Positions 36,628-46,550 of a DNA stretch of 64,000 bases are shown here, piece by piece. The notes under the pieces are model-generated. The model was given only the letters and a program-made list of their open reading frames with translations. It searched no databases and had not been told where the DNA came from. Every line of letters begins with the position of its first letter. Positions within the stretch are counted from its first letter, which is position 1. The DNA is from Methylosinus sp. LW4 (GTDB taxonomy: Bacteria; Pseudomonadota; Alphaproteobacteria; Rhizobiales; Beijerinckiaceae). The translations under genes were made by a program, and so were the position numbers. The stretch is taken from NCBI RefSeq assembly GCF_000379125.1, contig NZ_KB900626.1:2180667-2244666 (forward strand). Reading direction: 5' to 3'.

Positions 36628-36900
36628 ATGATTTATCCGATGAGGAGCCTCACGGCCGCCATTGTGATCGCCGCGAGCGCCGCCGCCGCCCAGGATTGTC
36701 GATCGACGAGCGACTCAGGCGCCACGCGATGCGTCGCGGGCGTGCTCTACCGATGCACATGCACGCGCGGAATCGGCGCGACCACATGCACATGGGACAA
36801 TGCCGCGGCGCTGTGCTCGGCGCTCTCCGCGCATGACGCCGCAGGCGACATAGAAGCGAAGGACGAGCCTGCGCCGACCGCCGCCGCGCTGACGCCGTGA
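36628..36900 (+). CDS. small Cys-rich secreted protein
   Basis: A 90-residue predicted secreted protein. The signal peptide spans about residues 1-21 (MRSLTAAIVIAASAAAA). The mature part has six cysteines (24, 35, 43, 45, 54, 63), enough for three disulfides, then an acidic/Pro-Ala tail. No family is recognised. An ATG at 36640 is an alternative start. It ends just before the convergent cysE. Confidence 0.6.
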   Translation: MIYPMRSLTAAIVIAASAAAAQDCRSTSDSGATRCVAGVLYRCTCTRGIGATTCTWDNAAALCSALSAHDAAGDIEAKDEPAPTAAALTP

Positions 36901-36903
36901 CGC

Positions 36904-37866
<963 letters not shown>

Positions 37867-37906
37867 CGCGCCGCTCCTTCGACAGGCGGCGGAAACCGTC
37901 GCCCTC

Positions 37907-37912
37907 ATTATA
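37907..37912 (-). promoter_or_regulatory. candidate -10 element of cysE
   Basis: TATAAT on the minus strand, about 40 bases before the chosen GTG start, within an AT-rich tract that also contains the direct repeat TAGTAG-TG-TAGTAG (about 37927-37940). A matching -35 box is not obvious. Confidence 0.4.
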
Positions 37913-38021
37913 TTCAGTCTATAAATCTACTACACTACTAAAGGATCGACGACAACCGCCGAGTCGGCTGGCGCGGCGGCGTCCGAGCCCTTAAATCTCC
38001 CCGCAAAGACCGAGGGATCCG

Positions 38022-40064
38022 ATGACGACCGAAAATCCGCTGCTCTTTGCCTCGACCGAAGCTTTCGGCCTGCCGGCCTTCGGCGCGCTGAAGGCCGAGC
38101 ACTATCGCCCCGCCTTCGCGGCCGCCATGGCGGAAAATCTGGCGGAGATCGCGCGCATCGCCGACGATCCCGCGCCGCCCGATTTCGAGAACACGATCGC
38201 AGCTCTCGAGCGCTCCGGCCGCCTTCTGGCGCGCGTCGGCGGCGTCTTCTGGAATCTCGCCGCGACCGACACCACGCCCGAGCTGCAGGAGATCGAGCGC
38301 GACATATCCGGCGCGCTGGCGCGGCACGAGAATGAGATATTGCTGAACGCCGCGCTGTTCTCGCGCGTCGATGCGCTCCATGCGCGCCGCGACGCGCTGG
38401 CGCTGACCGAGGAGCAGGCGCGCGTGCTGGAGCTGACGCATAAGCGCTTCCTGCGCGCGGGCGCCAAGCTCGACGAGACGGCGAAGCGCCGCATGGCGGA
38501 AATATCCGAGCGCCTCGCCAATCTCACCACATCCTTCGCGCAGAATGTGCTCGCCGACGAGGCCGATTATCTGCTGCTGCTCGACGAGAGCGATCTCGAC
38601 GGGCTGTCGGAAGACTTCCGCGCCTCGGCCGCGCAAGTCGCGCAAGAGCGCGGCGCGCCGGGCAAATATGGCGTCACCCTCGCGCGCTCGAGCGTCGAGA
38701 TTTTTCTGCAGAGCTCGACGCGCCGCGATCTGCGCGAGACCGCTTTTCGCGCCTGGGCCAGCCGCGGCGAGACGGGCGGCGCGACCGACAATCGCGCGCT
38801 GATCGCCGAGATTTTGCGCCTGCGCGAGGAGCGCGCGCGGCTCAATGGCTTCGCCAATTTCGCCGCCTATAAGCTCGACGACACGATGGCGAAGACGCCG
38901 ACAGCGGTGCGCGAGCTCTTGGATCGTGTCTGGGCGCCGGCGCTCGCGGCGGCGAAGGCGGAGCGCGACGATCTGCAAGCGCTCGCCGAACGCGACGGCG
39001 CCAATGTCGCGATCGGCGCCGCCGACTGGCGCCATTACGCCGAGCGCGTGCGCAAGGAGCGCTATGATCTCGACCAGGCGGAGCTGCGTCCCTATTTCCA
39101 GCTGGATCAGATGATCGCCGCCGCCTTCCATGTCGCGAAACGACTGTTCGGCCTCTCCTTCGTCGAGGTGGAAGGACTCGATCTCTATCACCCGAGCGTG
39201 CGCGCCTTCGACGTTCGCGATGCGAAGGGCGAGCATGTCGCGCTCTTCCTCGGCGATTATTTCGCGCGGCCCTCCAAGCGCGGCGGCGCCTGGATGTCCG
39301 AGTTTCGCGGCCAGGAGAATCTCGACGAACGCATTCGTCCCATCATCGTCAATGTGCTGAACTTCTCGCGCGCGCCCGATGGCGCGCCGACTCTGCTCAG
39401 CCTCGACGACGCGCGCACGCTGTTTCACGAGTTCGGCCATGCGCTGCACGGCATGTTGTCGGACGTCACCTATCCGCTCGTCGCCGGCACCAATGTCGCG
39501 CGCGATTTCGTCGAGCTGCCCTCGCAGCTCTATGAGCATTGGCTGCTGGAGCCGGAAATTCTCCGCGGCTTCGCGCGCCACGCCGAGACAGGCGCGCCAA
39601 TGCCGGAGGAATTGCTCGAGCGCATCCAAAAGTCGCGGCACTTCAATCAGGGCTTCGCCAGCGTCGAATTCTGCGCCTCCGCCTATGTCGATCTCGATCT
39701 GCACGAAAGCGCGATCGACGAGAGCTTTGACGCGCTTGCCTTCGAGCGCGAGAGCCTCGCGCGCATATCGATGCCGGAAGAGATCATCATGCGGCACAGG
39801 ACGCCGCATTTCACTCATGTCTTCGCCGGCGACGGCTATTCGGCCGGCTATTACTCCTATCTCTGGGCGGAGACGCTGGACGCCGACGCCTATGAGGCGT
39901 TCCTCGAGGCCGGCGATCCTTTCGCGCCCGACATTGCGGAGCGCTTGCGCCGTCACATCTATGCCGCCGGCGGAACGCAGGACCCGGCGGACGCCTATGT
40001 CGCCTTTCGCGGCCGCATGCCGAATGTCGATGCGCTGCTGCGTCAGCGCGGCTTCGCGCGTTAG
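38022..40064 (+). CDS. dcp: M3 family zinc metallopeptidase, Dcp-type
   Basis: A 680-residue oligopeptidase of family M3, probably a peptidyl-dipeptidase of the Dcp type. The N-terminus (NPLL, then PAFGALKAEHYRPAF) and overall length match Dcp better than OpdA. The zinc site is FHEFGHALHGM at about residue 468, with the third-ligand region RDFVELPSQLYEHW downstream. No signal peptide is visible, so it should act in the cytoplasm on short peptides. GAGGGATCCG precedes the ATG. Confidence 0.9.
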   Translation: MTTENPLLFASTEAFGLPAFGALKAEHYRPAFAAAMAENLAEIARIADDPAPPDFENTIAALERSGRLLARVGGVFWNLAATDTTPELQEIERDISGALARHENEILLNAALFSRVDALHARRDALALTEEQARVLELTHKRFLRAGAKLDETAKRRMAEISERLANLTTSFAQNVLADEADYLLLLDESDLDGLSEDFRASAAQVAQERGAPGKYGVTLARSSVEIFLQSSTRRDLRETAFRAWASRGETGGATDNRALIAEILRLREERARLNGFANFAAYKLDDTMAKTPTAVRELLDRVWAPALAAAKAERDDLQALAERDGANVAIGAADWRHYAERVRKERYDLDQAELRPYFQLDQMIAAAFHVAKRLFGLSFVEVEGLDLYHPSVRAFDVRDAKGEHVALFLGDYFARPSKRGGAWMSEFRGQENLDERIRPIIVNVLNFSRAPDGAPTLLSLDDARTLFHEFGHALHGMLSDVTYPLVAGTNVARDFVELPSQLYEHWLLEPEILRGFARHAETGAPMPEELLERIQKSRHFNQGFASVEFCASAYVDLDLHESAIDESFDALAFERESLARISMPEEIIMRHRTPHFTHVFAGDGYSAGYYSYLWAETLDADAYEAFLEAGDPFAPDIAERLRRHIYAAGGTQDPADAYVAFRGRMPNVDALLRQRGFAR

Positions 40065-40126
40065 CCGAACGAGAGCGCAGCGGCGCGCCCCACGAATGTC
40101 ATATTCGTCGCTGCTATGCTGATCGC

Positions 40127-41305
40127 ATGACGACGCCCCCCTCCCCTTCCAAGCGCAGCGCCATCGCGCCCTTCATCGCGATGGATGTGCTGAGCGAAAC
40201 GCGTGAGCTCGAGCGGCAGGGCCGCCGCATCGTCCATATGGAGCTGGGCGAGCCCGGCGCGCCGGCGCCGCTCGCCGTGCGCGAGGCCGCGGCGCGCGCG
40301 CTCGCCCAAGGCGCCATCGGCTATGCAGAGGCGCTCGGCCGCCCAGCGCTGCGCCAGCGCATCGCGCGCCATTATGGCGAGGCCTATGGCGTCGACGTCT
40401 CGCCGGAGCGCGTCATCGTCACGACGGGATCGTCGGGCGCATTTCTCTTGGCCTTTCTCGCCGGTTTCGATCCGGGCGCGCGCATCGCCATGACGGTGCC
40501 CGGCTATCCGGCCTACGCGAATATTCTCGCCTCGCTCGGCCTCGAGCCCGTGCTGATCGATGTCGGCGCAGAGACGCTCTATTCGCCGACCGCCGCTCTG
40601 CTGGAGGCGGCGCATCGCGCAAAGCGCCTCGATGGCGCTCTGCTGGCGAGCCCGGCCAATCCCACCGGCGCGATGATTCCGAGCGACGAATTCGAAAAAA
40701 TCTGCGCCTTCTGCGAGGACGCCGGAATTCTCTTCGTCTCCGACGAGATTTATCACGGCCTCTCCTACGAGCGCGCTTGCGAGACCGCGCTGGCGCATTC
40801 GCGCAACGCCGTCGTCGTGAACAGCTTCTCGAAATATTATGCGATGACCGGCTGGCGGCTCGGCTGGCTGGCGGCGCCCGAATCCCTGGTGCGACCGATG
40901 GAGCGGCTGCAGCAATCGCTCGCCATTTCGGCGCCGACGCTGGCGCAGATCGCCGCGCTCGAGGCCTTCGAGGCGAAAGCGGAGCTCGAGGCGGTGAAGG
41001 CCGGCTATGCGCGCAGCCGCGCGCTCTTGCTGGAGCGTCTGCCGCGCTTGGGCTTCAGCGATTTCGCGCCGCCGGACGGCGCCTTCTACATCTACGCCGA
41101 CATCTCGCGCTTTTCCGCGGATTCGGCCGCCTTCTGCAAAAGAATGCTGGAGGAGGCCGGCGTCGCCGTCACGCCCGGAATCGATTTCGATCGCGCGCGC
41201 GGCAAGCGAACGCTGCGTTTCTCCTACGCCGGAGCGGAGAGCGAGGTGCGGCTCGGCCTCGATCGTCTCGCAGCCTGGCTCGGCGCGCCGAGACCGACCA
41301 TCTGA
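40127..41305 (+). CDS. class I/II pyridoxal-phosphate aminotransferase
   Basis: A 392-residue fold-type I aminotransferase. PLP-binding residues are visible: Lys236 in NSFSKYYAMTGWRLGW, Asn178 in SPANPTG, and Asp206/Tyr209 in VSDEIYH. It resembles the aspartate/aromatic aminotransferase branch; the substrate cannot be fixed from sequence. It lies 62 bases after the peptidase gene on the same strand and is followed by a strong terminator. Confidence 0.88.
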   Translation: MTTPPSPSKRSAIAPFIAMDVLSETRELERQGRRIVHMELGEPGAPAPLAVREAAARALAQGAIGYAEALGRPALRQRIARHYGEAYGVDVSPERVIVTTGSSGAFLLAFLAGFDPGARIAMTVPGYPAYANILASLGLEPVLIDVGAETLYSPTAALLEAAHRAKRLDGALLASPANPTGAMIPSDEFEKICAFCEDAGILFVSDEIYHGLSYERACETALAHSRNAVVVNSFSKYYAMTGWRLGWLAAPESLVRPMERLQQSLAISAPTLAQIAALEAFEAKAELEAVKAGYARSRALLLERLPRLGFSDFAPPDGAFYIYADISRFSADSAAFCKRMLEEAGVAVTPGIDFDRARGKRTLRFSYAGAESEVRLGLDRLAAWLGAPRPTI

Positions 41306-41345
41306 CAGCGATCGCCGGCTCGAAATCAAAACACGCGCGCAAAAG

Positions 41346-41382
41346 AAAAGCGCGGCGGGCCAGCGGCCCGCCGCGCTTTTTT
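41346..41382 (+). terminator. rho-independent terminator, aminotransferase/rne junction
   Basis: A perfect 16-bp stem (AAAAGCGCGGCGGGCC / GGCCCGCCGCGCTTTT) with a 3-base AGC loop and a TTTTTT tail. A tracts on the other side suggest it also stops rne transcription from the opposite strand. Confidence 0.88.
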
Positions 41383-41397
41383 GTCATGCGCTTTTCG

Positions 41398-44307
41398 TCA
41401 CTCGCCGCCGAGCGAGGCCTTGGCGCGCTGCCACCAGCCGCCCTTCTTCGGGCGATTGGGGTCGGCCTCGGTGATGATCGTCTCGGTCGGCTCGCGCGGC
41501 GGCGCCGGCGGAGCCGCGGCCTCATGCACGATGGGAGCGGGCGGAGCCACAGGCTCCGGCGCAGGTGCCGCAGGAGCGGGAGCCGGAGCCGCCGAAAGAG
41601 CCTCGGGAGCCGGCGCGCTCGGAGCGACGGCCTCCGCCGGCGGAGCCGATTCGGCCGGCGCCGGAGCCTCGGCGATCGGGGCGACGGGAGCCGCCTCCGT
41701 CACGACAGGAGCCGGAGCCGCCTCGCTCGTCTCATAGGACGGAATATGCGCCTCGGCCGCGGAAACGGCAGTTTCGGCGACGCCCTCGTCGAGCGGGAAA
41801 GCGCCCTGCTCGCGAAATTCGGGCGGCAGCGGCGAGGAGCGCGTCCAACGGCCGGCGCGGCGACCGCGTCCGCCGCGGCTGCCGCGTTCGGCGGGACGCG
41901 GAACCTCATTGGCCGGCGCGGTGGGAACGCCGTCGATCTCCGCGACAATGGCGAGGCCTTCGTCGGACGGCTGCTCGGCGCCCGGCGCCGGCGCTTCTCC
42001 GCCGGAGAGTCCGCCGCCGCGTCCGCGCCGACGACGCCGACGGCGCGCCCGCGGCTGGTCCTCGCCCTCGCCCTCTTCCTCGACGAAGGGCGGACGCGCG
42101 GTTCTCTCCTCGCGGCGCGCGACCTCGGGCCGGCGCTCGACGATCTCGTCTTCCTCGGCGGACGCCTCGGCCTCGACCTCGATCTCATCCTCGAGATCGG
42201 CGAGCGAATCGACGCGCAGCGCGGTCTGAGCCGGAAGCTCGCGCACGCCGGTGGCCGGCTCGCCGCGCTCCAGCGCATGATAGGAGGTGCCGGTCAGGCT
42301 GTCGTCGGCGGAGACGGTGATGGCGACGCCGAAACGGCGCTCCAAAGCCTGCAGATGGCTGCGCTTCTGATTGAGAATATAGAGCGCGACCACAGTGCGC
42401 GTGCGCAGGATGATGTCATGCGCCGCGCTCTTGATGAGCGCATCCTCGAGCACGCGCAGCACATGCAGCGCGATGGAGGCGGTGGAGCGCACCGTGCCGG
42501 CGCCGGCGCAATGCGGGCAAGGCACAGTCGAGCCCTCGAGCACGCCGGCGCGAATGCGCTGGCGCGACATTTCGAGCAGGCCGAAATGCGAGATGCGGCC
42601 CACCTGAATGCGGGCGCGGTCGTTCTTCAGCGCGTCCTTCAGGCGGCGCTCGACGGCGCGATTGTTGCGGCTCTCTTCCATGTCGATGAAATCGACGACG
42701 ATGAGGCCGGCGAGATCGCGCAGGCGCAGCTGGCGGGCGACCTCATCGGCCGCCTCCAGATTGGTGCGCAGCGCCGTGTCCTCGATATTGTGCTCGCGGG
42801 TGGAGCGTCCCGAGTTCACGTCTATGGCGACCAGCGCCTCGGTCTGATTGATGACGAGATAGCCGCCCGACTTCAGCGTCACCTGATTGGAGAACAGCGC
42901 GTCGAGCTGCGCCTCGGCGCCGGCGGAGGCGAAGATCGGATTGGGATCGCGATAGAGGCGGACGTTCTTGGCGTGGCTCGGAATGAGCATGCGCATGAAG
43001 TCCTTCGCCTCGCGATAGGACTCCTCGCCGGAGACGATGACCTCCTCGACGTCGCGGCCGTAGAGATCGCGAATGGCGCGCTTGATGAGCGAGCCTTCCT
43101 CATAGACGAGGGTCGGCGCGCTGGAGCGCAGCGTCAATTCGCGCACGCTCTCCCACATGCGCAGCAGATATTCGAAGTCGCGCTTGACCTCGGCCTTGGT
43201 GCGCGTCGCGCCGGCGGTGCGCAGAATGACGCCCATGCCTTCCGGCACCTCGAGCTCCTGCACGATCTCCTTCAGGCGCTTGCGATCGGCGCCGTCGGTG
43301 ATCTTGCGGGAGATGCCGCCGCCGCGCGCGGTGTTGGGCATCAGCACGGAATAACGGCCGGCGAGCGAGAGATAGGTGGTCAGCGCCGCGCCCTTGTTGC
43401 CGCGCTCCTCCTTGACGACCTGTACGAGCAGAACCTGGCGGCGCTTGATGACCTCCTGGATCTTATACTGACGGCGTGAGCGCGAGGGCCGGTGCGGCAC
43501 CTCTTCCATCGCGTCGCCGCCGATATGCTCGACGTGCTCTTCCTCGTCCTCGTGCTCTTCCTCGTCGTCATGGTCGTCGTCGCGGCGGCGGGCCTCGGCC
43601 TCCTCGCGCTCGGCCTCATGCTCTTCATCGCGCTCGTCCTGGCGGCGGGCCTTGACCTCGTGATCGGCCTCGGCCGGCTCGGCCGGCGCTTCCTCGGCAT
43701 GGCCGGCCTCGACGACGCCGAAGCCCTGCGGATCGATGGAGATCGGCTCGGCCTCGACGGCCTCCAGCGGGCGCGACTCGGCCGAGAAGCTCTCGGCTGC
43801 GGCGGATTCGGATTCCGCGTTCTCGGCGCGGCTCTCCTCCGCGGCCGGCGCCGACTGCTCGGCGGCGTCGGTCTGCTCGTTCTCGGGAGCGCTTTCGGAG
43901 ATCACCTCATCGGAATTGGCGCGCTTCTCGGCGCCGTCGGAATGGCGACGGCGCGAGCGGCGACGGCCTCCGCCGCCACCACCGCCATGGGAACGCGGCT
44001 CCTCGTCTTCCTGCTGATGGACGCGGCTCTCCTCCTCGAGCAGAGCGATCCGATCGGCGACGGGAATCTGATAATAATCGGGATGAATTTCGGCGAAGGC
44101 CAGAAAGCCGTGACGATTGCCGCCGTAATCCACGAAGGCGGCCTGGAGCGACGGCTCCACACGCGTGACCTTGGCGAGATAAATATTGCCGCGCAAAGGC
44201 CTTTTGTCGGCGGCTTCGAAGTCGAATTCCTGAACGCGATTGCCACGTAGCACGACTACGCGGGTTTCCTCCGGGTGGGAGGCGTCGATGAGCATTTTGT
44301 TGGCCAT
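41398..44307 (-). CDS. rne: ribonuclease E
   Basis: Essential endonuclease for mRNA decay and rRNA processing, scaffold of the degradosome. It begins MANKMLIDASHPEETRV and has the S1 RNA-binding region (GNIYLAKVTRVEPSLQAAFVDYGGNRHGFLAF). This is interrupted at about residues 90-300 by a large charged insertion, then resumes (VVKEERGNKGAALTTYLSLAGRY). The catalytic DNase I-like core has NSGRSTREHNIEDTALRTN in outline and VVDFIDM. The zinc link is Cys597-x2-Cys600 (CPHC). The C-terminal ~300 residues are Pro/Ala/Glu-rich and disordered. The start at 44307 gives 969 residues. Confidence 0.96.
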   Translation of the reverse strand: MANKMLIDASHPEETRVVVLRGNRVQEFDFEAADKRPLRGNIYLAKVTRVEPSLQAAFVDYGGNRHGFLAFAEIHPDYYQIPVADRIALLEEESRVHQQEDEEPRSHGGGGGGGRRRSRRRHSDGAEKRANSDEVISESAPENEQTDAAEQSAPAAEESRAENAESESAAAESFSAESRPLEAVEAEPISIDPQGFGVVEAGHAEEAPAEPAEADHEVKARRQDERDEEHEAEREEAEARRRDDDHDDEEEHEDEEEHVEHIGGDAMEEVPHRPSRSRRQYKIQEVIKRRQVLLVQVVKEERGNKGAALTTYLSLAGRYSVLMPNTARGGGISRKITDGADRKRLKEIVQELEVPEGMGVILRTAGATRTKAEVKRDFEYLLRMWESVRELTLRSSAPTLVYEEGSLIKRAIRDLYGRDVEEVIVSGEESYREAKDFMRMLIPSHAKNVRLYRDPNPIFASAGAEAQLDALFSNQVTLKSGGYLVINQTEALVAIDVNSGRSTREHNIEDTALRTNLEAADEVARQLRLRDLAGLIVVDFIDMEESRNNRAVERRLKDALKNDRARIQVGRISHFGLLEMSRQRIRAGVLEGSTVPCPHCAGAGTVRSTASIALHVLRVLEDALIKSAAHDIILRTRTVVALYILNQKRSHLQALERRFGVAITVSADDSLTGTSYHALERGEPATGVRELPAQTALRVDSLADLEDEIEVEAEASAEEDEIVERRPEVARREERTARPPFVEEEGEGEDQPRARRRRRRRGRGGGLSGGEAPAPGAEQPSDEGLAIVAEIDGVPTAPANEVPRPAERGSRGGRGRRAGRWTRSSPLPPEFREQGAFPLDEGVAETAVSAAEAHIPSYETSEAAPAPVVTEAAPVAPIAEAPAPAESAPPAEAVAPSAPAPEALSAAPAPAPAAPAPEPVAPPAPIVHEAAAPPAPPREPTETIITEADPNRPKKGGWWQRAKASLGGE

Positions 44308-45064
44308 GAGAAACTCTTTGCGGCGCGACGCGAGGCGACGCCGGCGGTCTCGAGCGAACGTCCGGTGAGGGACGATGCGACCGCGGTCCGGCGAAGCGTC
44401 GGAGCGTCGACGCGTGTCTTCTGGGAGTTGGTGTCGATCGCGAAACATCGGATACGCGAACCGGCGCGACCGCCGGCGAACTGGGCGAGAGGCCCGACCG
44501 GCCGCCGAAGCGGGACCGACCAGGAGCCGAAGTGACGACGGCTCGGCGCGACAGCGCGAATCGATTCGTCCGCCGGCGCGCGATACTCTCGCGCGGAGCG
44601 GGGCCTCGATTGGCGGCATGTCATGGACTTCGCCATGAGCTCGTCACAAAAACCTTATGTCACAGCGCCTTACGGCGGCGCCCGCCCGTTCGGAACCCGC
44701 GCGCGAGGCGTGCATTCGAACGTAATTCGCTCCGTGGAAAAACGCGCCGTCCGTCCCGAGACGATTCCCGGCGCCGTGAGACGCCGAAATTGCGCGAGGC
44801 GCATTTCGAACCCTTCCACGGAACGGTTCCATACATAATGTCTCGAAGGCGACACCGCAAGTTGGCCGGCGGCTCCGCCCACAGGCTGGCGATCCCCTCC
44901 GCACAAAAATGCGCGGGCCGCCATTTTCCGAATGATTTCCGATCGATCGCCTCATGCAACGGCGATCGGGACGGGCGCTAACGTCGCGTTAACCAGATAT
45001 CCTCAGAAAGATTCCGGGCTCGCGCGCATGCGCGAGCCACGCCATATTATTATCGGGCGAACGC
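44308..45064. other. rne-amiC divergent region, long rne leader
   Basis: 757 bases with no convincing gene. Short frames on both strands lack ribosome sites and recognisable products. Part of it is presumably the long 5' leader of rne, which in enterobacteria mediates autoregulation. I cannot assign promoters. A 9-bp hairpin (45017-45038, GGCTCGCGC / GCGCGAGCC) lies 26 bases before the amiC start. Confidence 0.5.
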
Positions 45065-46408
45065 GTGAGCGGGGCGATTCAGAACATGGACGAGATGCGA
45101 CCGACGGGGGCCGGGCCTTCGCGGAGAGGCGGGCGACGTGCGCCTGCGCTGCGCTTTGCCGCGGCGGCCCTCGCCCTCGCCCTCTCCGGCGCGCCCGCAG
45201 CAGCCGGACCCGTCGCGCCCGAGCCTGTCTCTGCCATCGCCGTCCGCTTGGAGCAGCAGAAGGACCGCGCCCGTCTTGTCTTCGAGACGACGGCGGAGGT
45301 GAAGCCGAGCGTCTTTCCCGTCGCCGACCCTTATCGAATCGTCGTCGATCTCCCCGAAATGGCCTTCCGTCTCGACCCGGAGGTCGGCCGCCCGGCCAAG
45401 GACAAGCGCGGCGGCGACGATCTCGTGACCTCCTTCCGATTCGGCCATTTCGCGCCAGGACGCTCGCGAATCGTCGTCGATCTCGCGCGGCCGGCCAAAA
45501 TCCTTCGCGCCGAGAGCGATTCGAAGCTCGGCTCCCCGCGCCTCGTCGTCGAGCTCGAGCCGACCGACGCCGCGAGCTTCGCCGCAGAGGCGGCCCGGCT
45601 CGCCCCTACCGTTTCCGCCGCCACCGCCCCCGCGGCCGAGCCGCCGGCGCCCACGGCCGACGCCAAGCCTCTGCTGGTCATCGACCCCGGCCATGGCGGC
45701 GTCGATGTCGGCGCCGCCGGCCCGCATGGCGAGCAGGAGAAGACCATCGTCCTCGAATTCGCCCGCGCGCTGAAGGGCAAGCTCGAGGCGGACGGCAAGC
45801 TGCGCGTGCTCCTCACCCGCAATGAGGACGCCTTCATGGCGCTCGACGAGCGCGTGCGCGTCGCGCGTCAGGCCGGAGCGGAGCTGTTCCTTTCGATCCA
45901 CGCCGATACGCTGGGCGAGACCAGCGTCGAGGGAGCGACGGTCTACACCGTCTCCGCCCGCGCCTCCGACTCGGAGGCCGCCAAGATCGCCGAGAAGGAG
46001 AATTTCGCCGATCGCGCCGCCGGGCTCGAGCGCAAATCCGAGGACGCGGGCGAAGTCGGCGACATTCTCTACGATCTCACCCGCCGCGAGACGCGCGCCT
46101 ATAGCCATGTCTTCGCCCGCACGCTGATCGCCTATTGGCAGACGGTCGGCCATCTCAACAAGAATCCGAGCCGCTCCGCCGGCTTCGTCGTGCTGAAAGC
46201 CTTCGATATTCCGTCCGTCCTGCTGGAGCTCGGCTATTTGTCCAGCGCGCGCGACCTCTCGCGCATGCTGTCGCCGGAATGGCGCGAGCGCGCCGCAGAG
46301 GCCACCGCGCAGGCGATCGAGCGCTATTTCGACGAGCGCCGGGAGCCGGCGCAGCTTCAGGCCAGCGCGCCGTCTCAGGCCGTGGCCACGACGCAACGCC
46401 CACAATAA
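45065..46408 (+). CDS. amiC: N-acetylmuramoyl-L-alanine amidase with AMIN domain
   Basis: Periplasmic zinc amidase that cuts peptide stems from peptidoglycan during cell division. It has a signal peptide with an extended Arg-rich N-region (about 10-48) and an AMIN targeting domain (about 55-165; VRLEQQKDRARLVFETT, PYRIVVDLPEM). An Ala/Pro linker leads to an Amidase_3 domain (about 203-430) with zinc-site residues in VIDPGHGGVDVGA, a Glu in the following helix, and SIHAD. The start is uncertain: GTG 45065, ATG 45086 and ATG 45095 are all possible and none has a strong ribosome site. mrcA follows 142 bases later. Confidence 0.92.
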   Translation: MSGAIQNMDEMRPTGAGPSRRGGRRAPALRFAAAALALALSGAPAAAGPVAPEPVSAIAVRLEQQKDRARLVFETTAEVKPSVFPVADPYRIVVDLPEMAFRLDPEVGRPAKDKRGGDDLVTSFRFGHFAPGRSRIVVDLARPAKILRAESDSKLGSPRLVVELEPTDAASFAAEAARLAPTVSAATAPAAEPPAPTADAKPLLVIDPGHGGVDVGAAGPHGEQEKTIVLEFARALKGKLEADGKLRVLLTRNEDAFMALDERVRVARQAGAELFLSIHADTLGETSVEGATVYTVSARASDSEAAKIAEKENFADRAAGLERKSEDAGEVGDILYDLTRRETRAYSHVFARTLIAYWQTVGHLNKNPSRSAGFVVLKAFDIPSVLLELGYLSSARDLSRMLSPEWRERAAEATAQAIERYFDERREPAQLQASAPSQAVATTQRPQ

Positions 46409-46550
46409 AACATAAAAATTGGGCTAAGGATGGGGATGGCGGGAGGCCGATTCGGTTTCCGTCACGACAAAATATGCTCTAAACGGGACGCCATCGGCGC
46501 GCAGCGCGCCAGATTTCACAGCAACGCGTCTCCCTCGAGGATCATCCTTC

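Noticed and set aside
37938..39956. 672-codon open frame antisense to the Dcp peptidase
   Set aside because: Arg/Gln/Glu-rich shadow of a high-GC gene. The opposite strand encodes an intact M3 peptidase with its zinc motif.
44623..44981. Several short open frames in the rne leader region
   Set aside because: Compositionally random, without ribosome sites or recognised products.
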